NCBI RefSeq assembly: GCF_030623445.1
Contig: NZ_CP130613.1
Location: 868,001-932,000, forward strand
DNA length: 64,000 bases
Source: Pseudogemmatithrix spongiicola
Lineage (GTDB): Bacteria > Gemmatimonadota > Gemmatimonadetes > Gemmatimonadales > Gemmatimonadaceae
Direction of reading: 5' to 3'
This document shows, piece by piece, positions 24,632 to 33,952 of the stretch; position 1 is the stretch's first letter; each line of letters opens with the position of its first letter. The notes beneath the pieces are model-generated. The model was given only the letters and a program-made list of their open reading frames with translations. It searched no databases and was not told the origin of the DNA. Position numbers and translations under genes: made by a program.

Positions 24632-25486
24632 ATGACGCAGGCGCCACGCAAGCCGTTCGATGACGAGATCGACGTGTACGGGCTCACCCATCCGGGCAAG
24701 GTCCGGCCCGTGAACGAAGATCATTTCTTGCTCGCCGCGATTCACAAGCGGATCCGCGTGCTCTCGACCAGTCTGTCGATCGAGGCCGTGACCGCGCGCG
24801 AGGATCGCCTGGCCTTCGTCGCCATGGTGGCGGACGGTGTCGGCGGGCTCGAGAGTGGCGAAGAGGCCAGCGCGACGGCCCTGGAGGCGGTGCTCCATTA
24901 TCTCGGAGAGAGCACCGACTGCTATTACCGGGCCGAGGCGGGCACGGACGAGTTCGAGCGCGAGTTGGTGGCCGCGGCGATGCGCGCGCACCAGGCCGTG
25001 AAGGATCGCGCGGCCGCCGACGGGCATGGGCAGATGGCGACCACGCTCACGATCTACATGGGCGTGTGGCCCACCTACTACCTGGTGCAGGTGGGGGATT
25101 CCCGCTACTACCTCTACCGCGACGGTACGCTGACGCAGGTTTCGCGCGACCAGACGGTCGCACAGGATCTCGTCGACCGCGGCGTCCTCACCGCGGAGGC
25201 GGCGCAGAAGACCAAACTGGCGCACGTACTGTCCTCGGCCATCGGCGGAGACGAAGCTACGCCGGTGGTGACGCGCCTGCGGTCGGAGTGGGGCACTGCG
25301 CACCTCATGTGCAGCGACGGGCTCACCAAGCACGTGAGTGACGCGCGCATCGCCGAGGTCCTAGGGTCGATGACCAGCGCCAAGCAGGCGGCGGAGCAAC
25401 TGCTGCAGGAGGCGCTCGACGGCGGCGGGTCCGATAACATCACGATCGTCGTCGGCCGCACGGCGCCGAAGCCAGGACGCGGATGA
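24632..25486 (+). CDS. PP2C-family Ser/Thr phosphatase
   Basis: A soluble PP2C phosphatase of 284 residues with intact metal-binding motifs: PGKVRPVNEDHFL near residue 22, VADGVGG, QMATTLT, VGDSRYYLY, CSDGLT and GGSDNITIV. It differs from the other phosphatase in this window by having no membrane segment. Its end overlaps the sensor kinase start by ATGA, so it heads an operon with three two-component proteins. That links Ser/Thr dephosphorylation to a His-Asp relay, though the target is unknown. Confidence 0.93.
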   Translation: MTQAPRKPFDDEIDVYGLTHPGKVRPVNEDHFLLAAIHKRIRVLSTSLSIEAVTAREDRLAFVAMVADGVGGLESGEEASATALEAVLHYLGESTDCYYRAEAGTDEFERELVAAAMRAHQAVKDRAAADGHGQMATTLTIYMGVWPTYYLVQVGDSRYYLYRDGTLTQVSRDQTVAQDLVDRGVLTAEAAQKTKLAHVLSSAIGGDEATPVVTRLRSEWGTAHLMCSDGLTKHVSDARIAEVLGSMTSAKQAAEQLLQEALDGGGSDNITIVVGRTAPKPGRG

Positions 25487-27843
25487 GTTCGCGGCGGACG
25501 CTGGCGGATCGCCTGCAGCGGCCGCTGCAGACGGTCACGCTCTCCTACGCGGTGTTTGCCGCGCTCTGGATCTACTTCTCGGACGCGCTGCTGGGCCAGT
25601 TGGTGCGCGATCCCGCCCAGTTGGTCGCCCTCAGCGTCTACAAGGGGCTCGCCTTCGTCGCGGTGACCTCGGCGTTGTTGTGGTTGCTGATGCGGAGACT
25701 CATCGGGACGGTCGTAAGCCGCGAGGCGGCGGAACGGCAGCGCCACGACCAGCTTGTCGCCGGGCAGCAACGCATCCTCGAGGGGGTCGCGCACGGGTCG
25801 GCCCTGCGCACCTCGCTCGAGGAGATCGTGCGGTTCATCGAGGGTCAGGCGCCCGGCATGCAGTGCTCCGTGCTGCTGCTCAACGTCGACGGTAAGACCG
25901 TGCGGCACGGCGCCGGGCCGAGTTTGCCTCCCGAGTACATGGAAGCCATCGACGGCTCGCCCATCGGCCCGATGGCCGGCAGTTGCGGCACGGCAGCGTT
26001 CACGCGCGAGCCCGTGTACGTGGAGGACATCGCCACGGATCCGCGCTGGGCCGCGTACAAGGACTTGGCGCTCCCGCATGGCCTGCGGGCCTCCTGGTCG
26101 ACGCCCATCTTCGATGCCGAAGGACGCGTGCTGGGCACCTTCGCCATGTACTACCGCCGCGTCGCGCTGCCCACGCCGGACCATCGTCGCCTCATCGACG
26201 TCGCCACGCAGCTCGCGTCGATCGCGATCAGTCGGGCGCGCACGGAGCAGGCGCTGCACGAGTCGGAGAACCGCTTCGTGGCGTTCATGGAGGCGGCGCC
26301 GGCGATCGCGTGGGTGACCGACGAGCAGGGGCGCCACCTCTGGATGAACCGCGCGTGGAGCGCCGCGTTCGGGCTCGATCGCGAGCGCTTCATCGGCCAT
26401 CGCGCCGAAGAGCTCGTGCCGGCCGATGTCGCGGCACGCATCCGCGCGACCGACGTCGAGGTCATGCGCAGCGACGCGCCCGTGCACATCCCCGAGGATC
26501 GCACCGAGTACGGCGGGCAGCCGCGATGGTGGAACACCGTCAAGTTCCCGTTCCGCAACTCGGTCGGCGAGCGGTACCTCGGTGGCGTGGCGATCGATAT
26601 CACGCCCCGCAAGCGGATGGAGCAGGAGCTGGCCGCGCTGCGCACCCGCCTCGAGGTCGTGGTCGAGAACCTGAAGGAAGGCCTGATCATCACCGATCCC
26701 GATGCGAGCTTCGTGCACTGGAATCCCGCGGCGCTGCGCCTGATCGGATTCGACGATCCCGACGAGGGGCGCGAGCGCCAGGCGGAGTTCTCCCAGCTCT
26801 TTGACGTGGCCACGACGGACGGCATCACGCTCCCTGCGGAGCAGTGGCCGCTGGCGCGTGTGCGCCGTGGCGAGGTCCTGAACGACTTCGAGGTACGCGT
26901 GCGCCGCAGGGGCGGTCCCGGCGAGCGCCGCCTGAGCTACTCCGGCCGCTGCGTGACGCTGGAGAACGGTGCCTGCCTCGCCTTCGTGACGATGACCGAC
27001 GTGACGCAGCGGCGTCGCCAGGAGCAGGAACTGCGCGACTTGAACGTGGGCCTCGAGGCGCGCGTCGAGACCCGGACGCGCGAGCTCCGCGATGCGGTAC
27101 TCCGGGCCGAGTCGGCCGATCGCATCAAGTCGGCGTTCCTCGCCACGATGTCGCACGAACTGCGGACGCCGCTCAACTCGATCATCGGCTTCACCGGCAT
27201 CCTGCTGCAGCAGCTCGCGGGGCCGCTCAATGACGAACAGCGTCGGCAACTCGACATGGTCCGCAACAGCGCACGGCACCTGCTCGCCCTCATCAACGAC
27301 GTGCTCGACATCTCGAAGATCGAGGCCGGCCAGCTCGAGGTCCGCTCCGAGACGTTTGCCCTGCCGCCGGTGCTGGAGCACCTCATGGCGACGCTGCGCC
27401 CGCAGGCGGACCGCAAGGGACTGACATTGCGGCTGGACGCCGCGGAGGCGCCGCTCACGATGGACAGCGATCGGCGCCGCGTGGAGCAGGTCCTGCTGAA
27501 CCTGCTCAGCAATGCCGTCAAGTTCACGGAGCGCGGGCAAGTTACGCTGCGAGCCGATACTCTTGCGGACTACCGCCGGGAGCCCGGTGGGCCGGCGGTA
27601 CCGGCGCTGCGCGTCCTTGTCCGGGACACCGGCATCGGGATCGCCGAACGGGATCTCGCCGCGCTCTTCGAACCCTTCCGTCAGGTCGACTCCGGCCTGT
27701 CGCGGCAGCACGAAGGCACGGGCCTCGGTCTCTCGATCTGCCAGCGGCTTTGCGAGCTGCTGCAGGGGGAGATCCGGGTTGTGAGTGAAGTGGGTGTCGG
27801 CAGTACCTTTACCGTGGTCCTCCCCCTGCGGCTCGACTCCTGA
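25483..27843 (+). CDS. Sensor histidine kinase (2TM-GAF-PAS-PAS-HisKA-HATPase)
   Basis: The 786-residue kinase has two N-terminal membrane helices (about 17-35 and 50-70), a GAF domain (about 95-260), two PAS domains (about 265-385 and 390-520), a HisKA domain with phosphorylatable His558 (SHELRTP), and a HATPase domain with the N box (NLLSNAVKF), DTGIGI and GTGLGLSI. There is no receiver of its own; the single-domain receiver starting 3 bases later is the likely first phospho-acceptor. The signal sensed cannot be read from the sequence. Confidence 0.94.
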   Translation: MSSRRTLADRLQRPLQTVTLSYAVFAALWIYFSDALLGQLVRDPAQLVALSVYKGLAFVAVTSALLWLLMRRLIGTVVSREAAERQRHDQLVAGQQRILEGVAHGSALRTSLEEIVRFIEGQAPGMQCSVLLLNVDGKTVRHGAGPSLPPEYMEAIDGSPIGPMAGSCGTAAFTREPVYVEDIATDPRWAAYKDLALPHGLRASWSTPIFDAEGRVLGTFAMYYRRVALPTPDHRRLIDVATQLASIAISRARTEQALHESENRFVAFMEAAPAIAWVTDEQGRHLWMNRAWSAAFGLDRERFIGHRAEELVPADVAARIRATDVEVMRSDAPVHIPEDRTEYGGQPRWWNTVKFPFRNSVGERYLGGVAIDITPRKRMEQELAALRTRLEVVVENLKEGLIITDPDASFVHWNPAALRLIGFDDPDEGRERQAEFSQLFDVATTDGITLPAEQWPLARVRRGEVLNDFEVRVRRRGGPGERRLSYSGRCVTLENGACLAFVTMTDVTQRRRQEQELRDLNVGLEARVETRTRELRDAVLRAESADRIKSAFLATMSHELRTPLNSIIGFTGILLQQLAGPLNDEQRRQLDMVRNSARHLLALINDVLDISKIEAGQLEVRSETFALPPVLEHLMATLRPQADRKGLTLRLDAAEAPLTMDSDRRRVEQVLLNLLSNAVKFTERGQVTLRADTLADYRREPGGPAVPALRVLVRDTGIGIAERDLAALFEPFRQVDSGLSRQHEGTGLGLSICQRLCELLQGEIRVVSEVGVGSTFTVVLPLRLDS

Positions 27844-27845
27844 CC

Positions 27846-28238
27846 GTGACCAAACGCATCCTGCTGATCGAGGACAACGAGCAGAACCGCTACCTCGCGA
27901 CCTTCCTCCTGGAGCGCCACGGGTATCGGGTGGAGATGGCCGTCGATGGGCGCTCAGGCGTCCACGCCGCGACGACGGCGCCACCGGACCTCATCCTGCT
28001 GGATATCCAGCTCCCGGGTATGGATGGCCACGCGGTGGCGCGCACGCTCCGGGGCATCCCGACGCTCGCGCGCGTGCCGATTATCGCGGTTACGTCGTAC
28101 GCCATGGTCGGCGACCGCGAGAAGGTGCTCGCTGCGGGCTGCGACGGTTACCTCGAGAAGCCGATCGACCCCGACACATTCGTGGCGACCATCGAGGCGA
28201 TGGCCGGCTTCCCGCCGTCGCGCCGGGCCGATCAGTGA
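27846..28238 (+). CDS. Single-domain response regulator (CheY/DivK-like)
   Basis: The 130-residue protein is only a receiver domain: acidic pocket IEDNEQN, phospho-acceptor Asp53 (LLDIQLPG), Thr in AVTSYA and Lys in LEKPID. It begins at GTG 27846 and overlaps the next gene by GTGA. Lacking an output domain, it probably passes phosphate to the downstream hybrid kinase or binds a target protein. Confidence 0.95.
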   Translation: MTKRILLIEDNEQNRYLATFLLERHGYRVEMAVDGRSGVHAATTAPPDLILLDIQLPGMDGHAVARTLRGIPTLARVPIIAVTSYAMVGDREKVLAAGCDGYLEKPIDPDTFVATIEAMAGFPPSRRADQ

Positions 28239-30952
28239 CGCGCGTCCTGATCGTCGACGACAAGGACGAGAACCTCTACTACCTCCGGGCGCTGCTGGGC
28301 GGACACGGCTATGTGGTCGATGAGGCGCGGCATGGCGCCGAGGCGCTCGTGGTGGCGCGCAGCCACCCGCCCGATGTCGTCGTCAGCGACCTGCTCATGC
28401 CGGTGATGGACGGGTACACGCTGCTGCGGTACTGGAAGGCCGACGCGACCTTGCGGCGGGCACCGTTCATCGTGTACACCGCGACGTACACTGAGGAGAA
28501 AGACGCGAAGCTGGCCCGCGATCTCGGGGCGGATGCCTTCATCCTCAAGCCGTCGGAACCCGAGGACTTCCTCGCCGAGCTCGCGGCGGTGCTCTCGCGC
28601 GGCACCTCGGACACGGAACCGCGGCGGCCCGTGGCCGACCAAGAGGAGATCCTCCAGGTCTACAGCGAAGCGCTGATCCGCAAGCTGGAGGAGAAGTCGC
28701 TGCAATTGGAGGACGCGAACCGCCGCCTCGGCCGCTCGACGATGCAGCTCGAGATGGCGGGACGTCTCGCGCGCCTCGGGGGCTGGTGGCTGGACCGCGG
28801 TGCGCGCCACGTCGTCTGGTCGGACGAGGTGTGCCGCATCCATGGGGAGCCGGAGGGCACGGCGCCCGATGTCGAGCGGGCGATCGCGTACTACGAGGAG
28901 CGGCATCGGCCGATCATCCGGCGGGCGGTGGAGCGTTGCTTCGCCGACGGCACGCCGTGGGACCTGGAGCTCGAACTGCACAGCCGCGATGGCCGGCACC
29001 TCAACGTGCGGGTGATCGGCGAGGCCGTGCGGGACGACATGGGGCGGGTGTCCCGCATCCAAGGGGCCTTCCAGGACGTGACGGAGATCCGGCGTGCGCA
29101 ACGCGAGCGTCGCGACCTGGCCCTCCGGCTGCAGCAGACGCTCGAGAGCATGTCCGATGCGGTCCTGATGTTCGATCCCGCGTGGCGCGTCGTCTTCCTG
29201 AACCCGATGGGCGAGCGCTTGCTGCACCGCTCGCGTGCCGAGCTGCTCGGCAAGGTCGTGTGGGAGGAGTTCCCCGAGGCGGTGGGCAGCACGTTCCAGG
29301 TCGAGTACGAGCGCGCGGTCCGCACCCGCAGCCGCGTGCAGTTCGTGGAGTACTTCACGCCGCTCGAGACCTGGTTCGACGTCACGGCGTATCCGACGGA
29401 CGACGGGCTCGTGGTCTACTTCCGTGACGTGACGGCGCGGCGCGAGGCCGACCGTCGTCTGGCACAGCAGGCCACGATGCTCGACAAGGCGCAGGACGCG
29501 ATCCTCGTCCGCGGCCTCGACGATACGATCCTATACTGGAACAAGAGCGCGGAGCGCCTGTACGGCTGGACGGCCGACGAAGCCATCGGCCGCAACGCGC
29601 ATGAGTTGGTGAACGACGGCTCCGCCGAGTTCGTGGAGGCGAAGCGCGAGCTGATGTCGCGGGGCGAGTGGACCGGCACGCTGCGCCAGGTCGCGCGCGA
29701 TGGGCGGCGCGTCGTCACCGAGTGCCGCTGGACGCTGGTCCGCAACGACGCCGGAGAACCGGAATCCGTCCTCGCCATCAACACGGACGTCACCGACCGT
29801 CGCAACCTGGAGCAGCAGTTCCTGCGGGCGCAGCGGCTGGAGAGCATCGGCACGCTCGCGGGCGGCATTGCGCACGACCTGAACAACGTCCTCGCGCCGG
29901 TGATGATGTCGCTGGACCTGCTCCGCGATCTCGCGGGCCCACAGGGGCACGATCTCATCGAGAGCCTCCGCAGCAGCGTGGGACGCGGTGCAGACCTCGT
30001 GCGGCAGGTGCTGTCCTTCGCCCGCGGCCTCGATGGGCGCAAGGAGCGCGTGGATGCGCGGACCGTGGTCCGCGAGATCGAGGCCGTGCTCCGCGAGACG
30101 TTCCCCAAGCGCATCGAGATCGTCGTCGAAGTGCCGGATGCGCCCGCCCGCCTGATGGGAGATCCGACGCAACTGCACCAGGTGGTGATGAACCTCGCCG
30201 TCAACGCCCGAGATGCCATGCCGAAGGGCGGCCAGCTCCGCATCGTCGTCTCGCGCGAAGACCTCTCGGGTGCGGCTGCGGTGCAGCTCCACCTCGCGCC
30301 CGGCCGCTACGTGCGCGTCGCGGTCGCCGATAGCGGCGCGGGCATCTCACCCGAGCACCAAGAGATCATCTTCGAGCCGTTCTTCACGACCAAGGACGTG
30401 GGGCACGGCACCGGGCTCGGGCTGTCCACGGTGCAGAGCATCGTGCGCGGGCACGACGGGGCCATCCAGCTGCAATCCGAGCTCGGGAAGGGCAGCATCT
30501 TCTCGTGCTGGTTCCCGCTGGTCGGCGCAGACGATGAACAACCCTCGGCGCCGAATCCGGCACGCCGGCTGCCGCGCGGCGACGGAGAGTTCATCCTCGT
30601 CGTGGACGACGAGCCGAGCATCCGCGCGGTGGCCGATCGCATCCTCACGCGGCATGGCTATCGCGTGGCGACCGCGGCCGACGGCCACGAGGCGTTGGAG
30701 CGCTGGCGCGAGCACCGCACCGAGCTCGATGCCATCATCACGGACGTCGCGATGCCCGGCATGGACGGTCCGGAACTCATCGCCGCGTTGCGCGCCGAGG
30801 GCGCGGACGTCCCCATCATCGTCGCCAGCGGCTACGTCACCGACGAAGGGGCGGGGCGCCTGCTCGAGGTCGCCACCGAGTTCTTCGTCTCCAAGCCGTT
30901 CTCGGCGGAGACGTTGCTGACGACCCTGCGCGGCGTGCTCGTCGGCCGCTGA
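28235..30952 (+). CDS. Hybrid sensor kinase (REC-PAS-PAS-PAS-HisKA-HATPase-REC)
   Basis: The 905-residue protein begins at GTG 28235, overlapping the previous stop; the longer frame upstream is a shadow of the receiver gene. It has an N-terminal receiver (Asp52 in SDLLMPVMDG), a coiled coil (140-175), three PAS modules, a HisKA with GGIAHDLNN (His547), a HATPase (NLAVNARDAM, GAGISPE, GTGLGLSTVQ) and a C-terminal receiver (Asp837). No membrane helix is seen, so it is cytoplasmic. With receivers at both ends it can both receive phosphate and pass it on within the operon. Confidence 0.94.
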   Translation: MTRVLIVDDKDENLYYLRALLGGHGYVVDEARHGAEALVVARSHPPDVVVSDLLMPVMDGYTLLRYWKADATLRRAPFIVYTATYTEEKDAKLARDLGADAFILKPSEPEDFLAELAAVLSRGTSDTEPRRPVADQEEILQVYSEALIRKLEEKSLQLEDANRRLGRSTMQLEMAGRLARLGGWWLDRGARHVVWSDEVCRIHGEPEGTAPDVERAIAYYEERHRPIIRRAVERCFADGTPWDLELELHSRDGRHLNVRVIGEAVRDDMGRVSRIQGAFQDVTEIRRAQRERRDLALRLQQTLESMSDAVLMFDPAWRVVFLNPMGERLLHRSRAELLGKVVWEEFPEAVGSTFQVEYERAVRTRSRVQFVEYFTPLETWFDVTAYPTDDGLVVYFRDVTARREADRRLAQQATMLDKAQDAILVRGLDDTILYWNKSAERLYGWTADEAIGRNAHELVNDGSAEFVEAKRELMSRGEWTGTLRQVARDGRRVVTECRWTLVRNDAGEPESVLAINTDVTDRRNLEQQFLRAQRLESIGTLAGGIAHDLNNVLAPVMMSLDLLRDLAGPQGHDLIESLRSSVGRGADLVRQVLSFARGLDGRKERVDARTVVREIEAVLRETFPKRIEIVVEVPDAPARLMGDPTQLHQVVMNLAVNARDAMPKGGQLRIVVSREDLSGAAAVQLHLAPGRYVRVAVADSGAGISPEHQEIIFEPFFTTKDVGHGTGLGLSTVQSIVRGHDGAIQLQSELGKGSIFSCWFPLVGADDEQPSAPNPARRLPRGDGEFILVVDDEPSIRAVADRILTRHGYRVATAADGHEALERWREHRTELDAIITDVAMPGMDGPELIAALRAEGADVPIIVASGYVTDEGAGRLLEVATEFFVSKPFSAETLLTTLRGVLVGR

Positions 30953-31010
30953 ATCGCCGCGGGCCCTGGGGTATCTTTCGAGGCGTGTTCTCCCTTCTTC
31001 TGGGACTGCC

Positions 31011-33119
31011 ATGCGAACCCCTGTCCTGCTTGGATCACTGGTGACCCTGCTTGCCGCCTCCGCGTCGCTCGACGCCCAGGGGCTCACGCCGTCGAACCCC
31101 AACGATCCCTTCCTCTGGCTGGAAGAGGTGGAGTCCGAGCGCGCCCTCACGTGGGTGCGTGCGCGCAACGCCCGCTCGTTGGTGGTGCTCGAGGGTGACC
31201 CGCGGTTCGCGACGCTGAACGCCCAGGCGCTCGAGATCGTCAACGCCACCGACCGCATTCCCGCCCCGAGCTTCTGGGCCGGCGGCATCTCGAACTTCTG
31301 GCAGGATGCCGTCAACGTGCGCGGCCTCTGGCGCCGTACCTCGGTGGACTCGTATGCGTCAGTCGCGCCCGTCTGGGAGACGGTCCTCGACGTCGACGCG
31401 CTCGCGCGCAGCGAAGGGAAGAACTGGGTATTCCGCGGCGGCGACTGCCTCGAGCCGGACGAGCGCTACTGTCTCGTGCAGCTCTCCGATGGCGGCAAGG
31501 ACGCCGTGGAGATCCGCGAGTTCGACGCCGTCGAGCGGCGCTTCATCGACGGGGGATTCCGCTTCGCCGAGGGCAAGCAGAGCGTCGCGTGGATCGATCG
31601 CAACACCTTGCTCGTGGCCCGCGAGTGGGCGCCGGGCGAGATGACCAACTCCGGCTACGCCTACGTCGTGAAGCGCGTGACGCGGGGGCAGCCGATCGAG
31701 CGCGCCGTGGAAGTCTTCCGCGGCGAGAAGTCCGACGTGTCGGCCTCCGGGTTCGCGCTGCGCGACGCCGACGGCCGCGTCGCCGCGACCTTGCTCTACC
31801 GCGGGCGCACGTTCTGGGAGAGCGAGATCCATCAGCTGACGCCGAGCGGCACGCGGCGCCTGCCGTTTCCGGCGCGGCAGAGCCTGCACGGGCTCGTCGA
31901 TGGCCAGCTCCTGTTCACGGCGAACGAGGACTGGAACGGCTTCAAGGCGGGCGATGTGCTGAGCTACGACCTGGCGGCGTTGCTGCGCGAGCCGGCGCAG
32001 GCCAAGGCCGAACTCGTGCTGCGCCCGGGACCCCGTGAATCGATCGAGGGCGTCGTCACCACGAAGTCCCGGCTCGTCGTCGCGCTCTACGAGCACGTGC
32101 GTGGCTCGGCCTATGCCTACCAACGCGGCACGAATGGCTGGACGCGCACCCGCTTGCCGCTGCCGGAGAACGTGACGGTGGCGCTCGGCTCCGTCGAGCG
32201 CGGGAGCGACCGGCTGTTCGTATCGATCACGGGATTCCTCACCCCGCAGTCGCTGTACCTCGCTGATGCGGCGGCGGCCACGGCCACCGTGGTGAAGCAG
32301 GCGCCGGCCAAGTTCGATGCCACGGGTCTTGTGGTTGAGCAGCACGAGGCCACATCCGCGGATGGCACGAAGGTCCCGTACTTCCTCGTGCGCCGTGCCG
32401 ATGCGCCGCGCGACGGCACGACGCCCACGCTGCTCTACGGGTACGGCGGCTTCCAGGTCTCGCAACTGCCGAGCTACAGTGCCATCCGCGGCAAGCTCTG
32501 GCTCGAGCGGGGTGGGGCCTTCGCCGTCGCGAACACCCGCGGTGGCGGGGAGTTCGGCCCGGCCTGGCACCAGGCCGCGATCGGCGTGAATCGCGATCGC
32601 GCGCACGAGGACTTCCTCGCCGTTGCGGAGGATCTGGTCGCCAAGCGGTTCACCTCGCCGCGTCGGCTGGGCATCCAGGGCGGTTCGCAAGGCGGGTTGT
32701 TCATGGGCGTCGCCATGACGCGGCGTCCCGACCTGTTCAACGCCGTCATCATCGGCGTGCCGCTCTTCGACATGCTGCGCTACCATCTGCTGCTCGCCGG
32801 TGCGAGCTGGATGGGCGAGTACGGCAACCCCGAGATCGCCGAGGAGCGGGCGTGGATCCTCAGGTACTCGCCGTATCAGGCACTGGCCGCCGGCAAGGCG
32901 TATCCCGAGCCGTTCATCTTCACGTCCACCAAGGATGACCGCGTGCATCCGGGTCACGCGCGGAAGGCGGCGGCGCGGCTCGAGGCGCTGGGCTATCCCT
33001 ACCTGTACTACGAGAACGTCGACGGCGGGCACTCCGCCGCGGCGAATCTCGTTGAGAGTGCACGGCGTAATGCGCTCGAGTACACCTACCTGACCCGCAA
33101 GCTCATGGACACCCCGTGA
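31011..33119 (+). CDS. Prolyl oligopeptidase family (S9A) serine peptidase, exported
   Basis: The 702-residue enzyme starts with a signal peptide (to about DAQG at 22-25). The POP-type layout follows: NPFLWLEEV-like start (NDPFLWLEEVES), beta-propeller, then an alpha/beta-hydrolase domain with Ser559 (GGSQGG), Asp642/643 (TKDDRV) and His674 (DGGHSA). It would cut short Pro-containing peptides in the periplasm. A TATCTTTC box lies at 30972-30979, about 30 bases before the ATG, so it has its own promoter after the kinase operon. Confidence 0.94.
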   Translation: MRTPVLLGSLVTLLAASASLDAQGLTPSNPNDPFLWLEEVESERALTWVRARNARSLVVLEGDPRFATLNAQALEIVNATDRIPAPSFWAGGISNFWQDAVNVRGLWRRTSVDSYASVAPVWETVLDVDALARSEGKNWVFRGGDCLEPDERYCLVQLSDGGKDAVEIREFDAVERRFIDGGFRFAEGKQSVAWIDRNTLLVAREWAPGEMTNSGYAYVVKRVTRGQPIERAVEVFRGEKSDVSASGFALRDADGRVAATLLYRGRTFWESEIHQLTPSGTRRLPFPARQSLHGLVDGQLLFTANEDWNGFKAGDVLSYDLAALLREPAQAKAELVLRPGPRESIEGVVTTKSRLVVALYEHVRGSAYAYQRGTNGWTRTRLPLPENVTVALGSVERGSDRLFVSITGFLTPQSLYLADAAAATATVVKQAPAKFDATGLVVEQHEATSADGTKVPYFLVRRADAPRDGTTPTLLYGYGGFQVSQLPSYSAIRGKLWLERGGAFAVANTRGGGEFGPAWHQAAIGVNRDRAHEDFLAVAEDLVAKRFTSPRRLGIQGGSQGGLFMGVAMTRRPDLFNAVIIGVPLFDMLRYHLLLAGASWMGEYGNPEIAEERAWILRYSPYQALAAGKAYPEPFIFTSTKDDRVHPGHARKAAARLEALGYPYLYYENVDGGHSAAANLVESARRNALEYTYLTRKLMDTP

Positions 33120-33132
33120 TGCGGAGCCGGCG

Positions 33133-33921
33133 ATGACCCCCTGGGTAACGCGGCTCCTCGTGGCGAACATCGCGATGTTCGCCCTGACCTATACCGTGCT
33201 GCCGAGCTTCGTCACCGAGCTGCTCGTGTTCGTGCCGCGCGCGATCCTCACGCGGCCGTGGACGGTGGTGACGTACATGTTCCTGCACGGCGGCCTTTCG
33301 CACATCCTGTTCAACATGCTGGGCCTGTTCTTCTTCGGCTCGCGCGTGGAACAGCGCTTGGGCGAGCGGCGCTTCATCACGCTCTACCTCGTGAGCGGCA
33401 TCTTCGGGGCGATCGCCTCGCTCATCTTCACACCGAATGCGGCCGTGATCGGCGCCTCGGCGGGCGTGTTCGGCGTCATGATGGCCTTCGCGATGTTCTG
33501 GCCGCACGAGAAGATCTACATCTGGGGCGTGATTCCGGTCGAGGCGCGGATCCTCGTGCTCGTCACGACGGCCTTCGCGCTGTTCGCCGGTCTCGGTGGC
33601 CGTGGCGGCGGCGTGGCGCACTTCGCCCACCTGGGGGGCTACGTGGGCGCGTACGCCTACCTCTGGTACCTGCAGCGCAACAGCGCCCAGCGGCGGTTCA
33701 AGGCGCAGATGACTCGCGTCGAGCCGTCGGTGAAGCGACAGGTGGCCGTGCACCGGGACCAGCTCGATCTGCAGGGCGTGCACGAGCTCACGCGGGACGA
33801 AGTGAACCGGATCCTCGACAAGATCAACGCCGGCGGGATCGAGAGCCTGACGCCCGAGGAGTTGCGCTTCCTCTCGAACTTCGCGCCCATGGACGACAGA
33901 AAGCCCCTGCCGCCCGCGTAG
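33133..33921 (+). CDS. Rhomboid family intramembrane serine protease
   Basis: The 262-residue protein has six hydrophobic helices. Rhomboid motifs are present: HGGLSHILFNM in TM2, catalytic Ser109 in GASAGVFG, and His166 in AHFAHLGG. A cytoplasmic tail of about 70 residues follows (QDLDLQGVHEL-like region, then EVNRILDKI), as in many bacterial rhomboids with a short C-terminal extension. It starts 13 bases after the S9 peptidase stop. Its stop codon lies in the loop of the terminator hairpin. Confidence 0.93.
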   Translation: MTPWVTRLLVANIAMFALTYTVLPSFVTELLVFVPRAILTRPWTVVTYMFLHGGLSHILFNMLGLFFFGSRVEQRLGERRFITLYLVSGIFGAIASLIFTPNAAVIGASAGVFGVMMAFAMFWPHEKIYIWGVIPVEARILVLVTTAFALFAGLGGRGGGVAHFAHLGGYVGAYAYLWYLQRNSAQRRFKAQMTRVEPSVKRQVAVHRDQLDLQGVHELTRDEVNRILDKINAGGIESLTPEELRFLSNFAPMDDRKPLPPA

Positions 33922-33936
33922 GGCGGCAGGGGCTTT
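33900..33936. terminator. Bidirectional terminator, rhomboid / sugar dehydrogenase
   Basis: AAAGCCCCTGCCGCCC (33900-33915) and GGGCGGCAGGGGCTTT (33921-33936) form a perfect 16-bp stem with a 5-base loop that contains most of the rhomboid stop codon. A/T ends on both arms suit termination in both directions between convergent genes. Confidence 0.8.
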
Positions 33937-33952
33937 CGCTGCTCGTGGTCGG

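Noticed and set aside
25114-27984. 956-codon minus-strand ORF opposite the sensor kinase
   Set aside because: Antisense shadow of a high-GC gene; Arg/Gln/His-rich with no domain.
27785-28234. N-terminal extension of the hybrid kinase
   Set aside because: These 150 codons overlap the receiver gene in another frame and look like shadow sequence; the receiver domain starts cleanly at GTG 28235.
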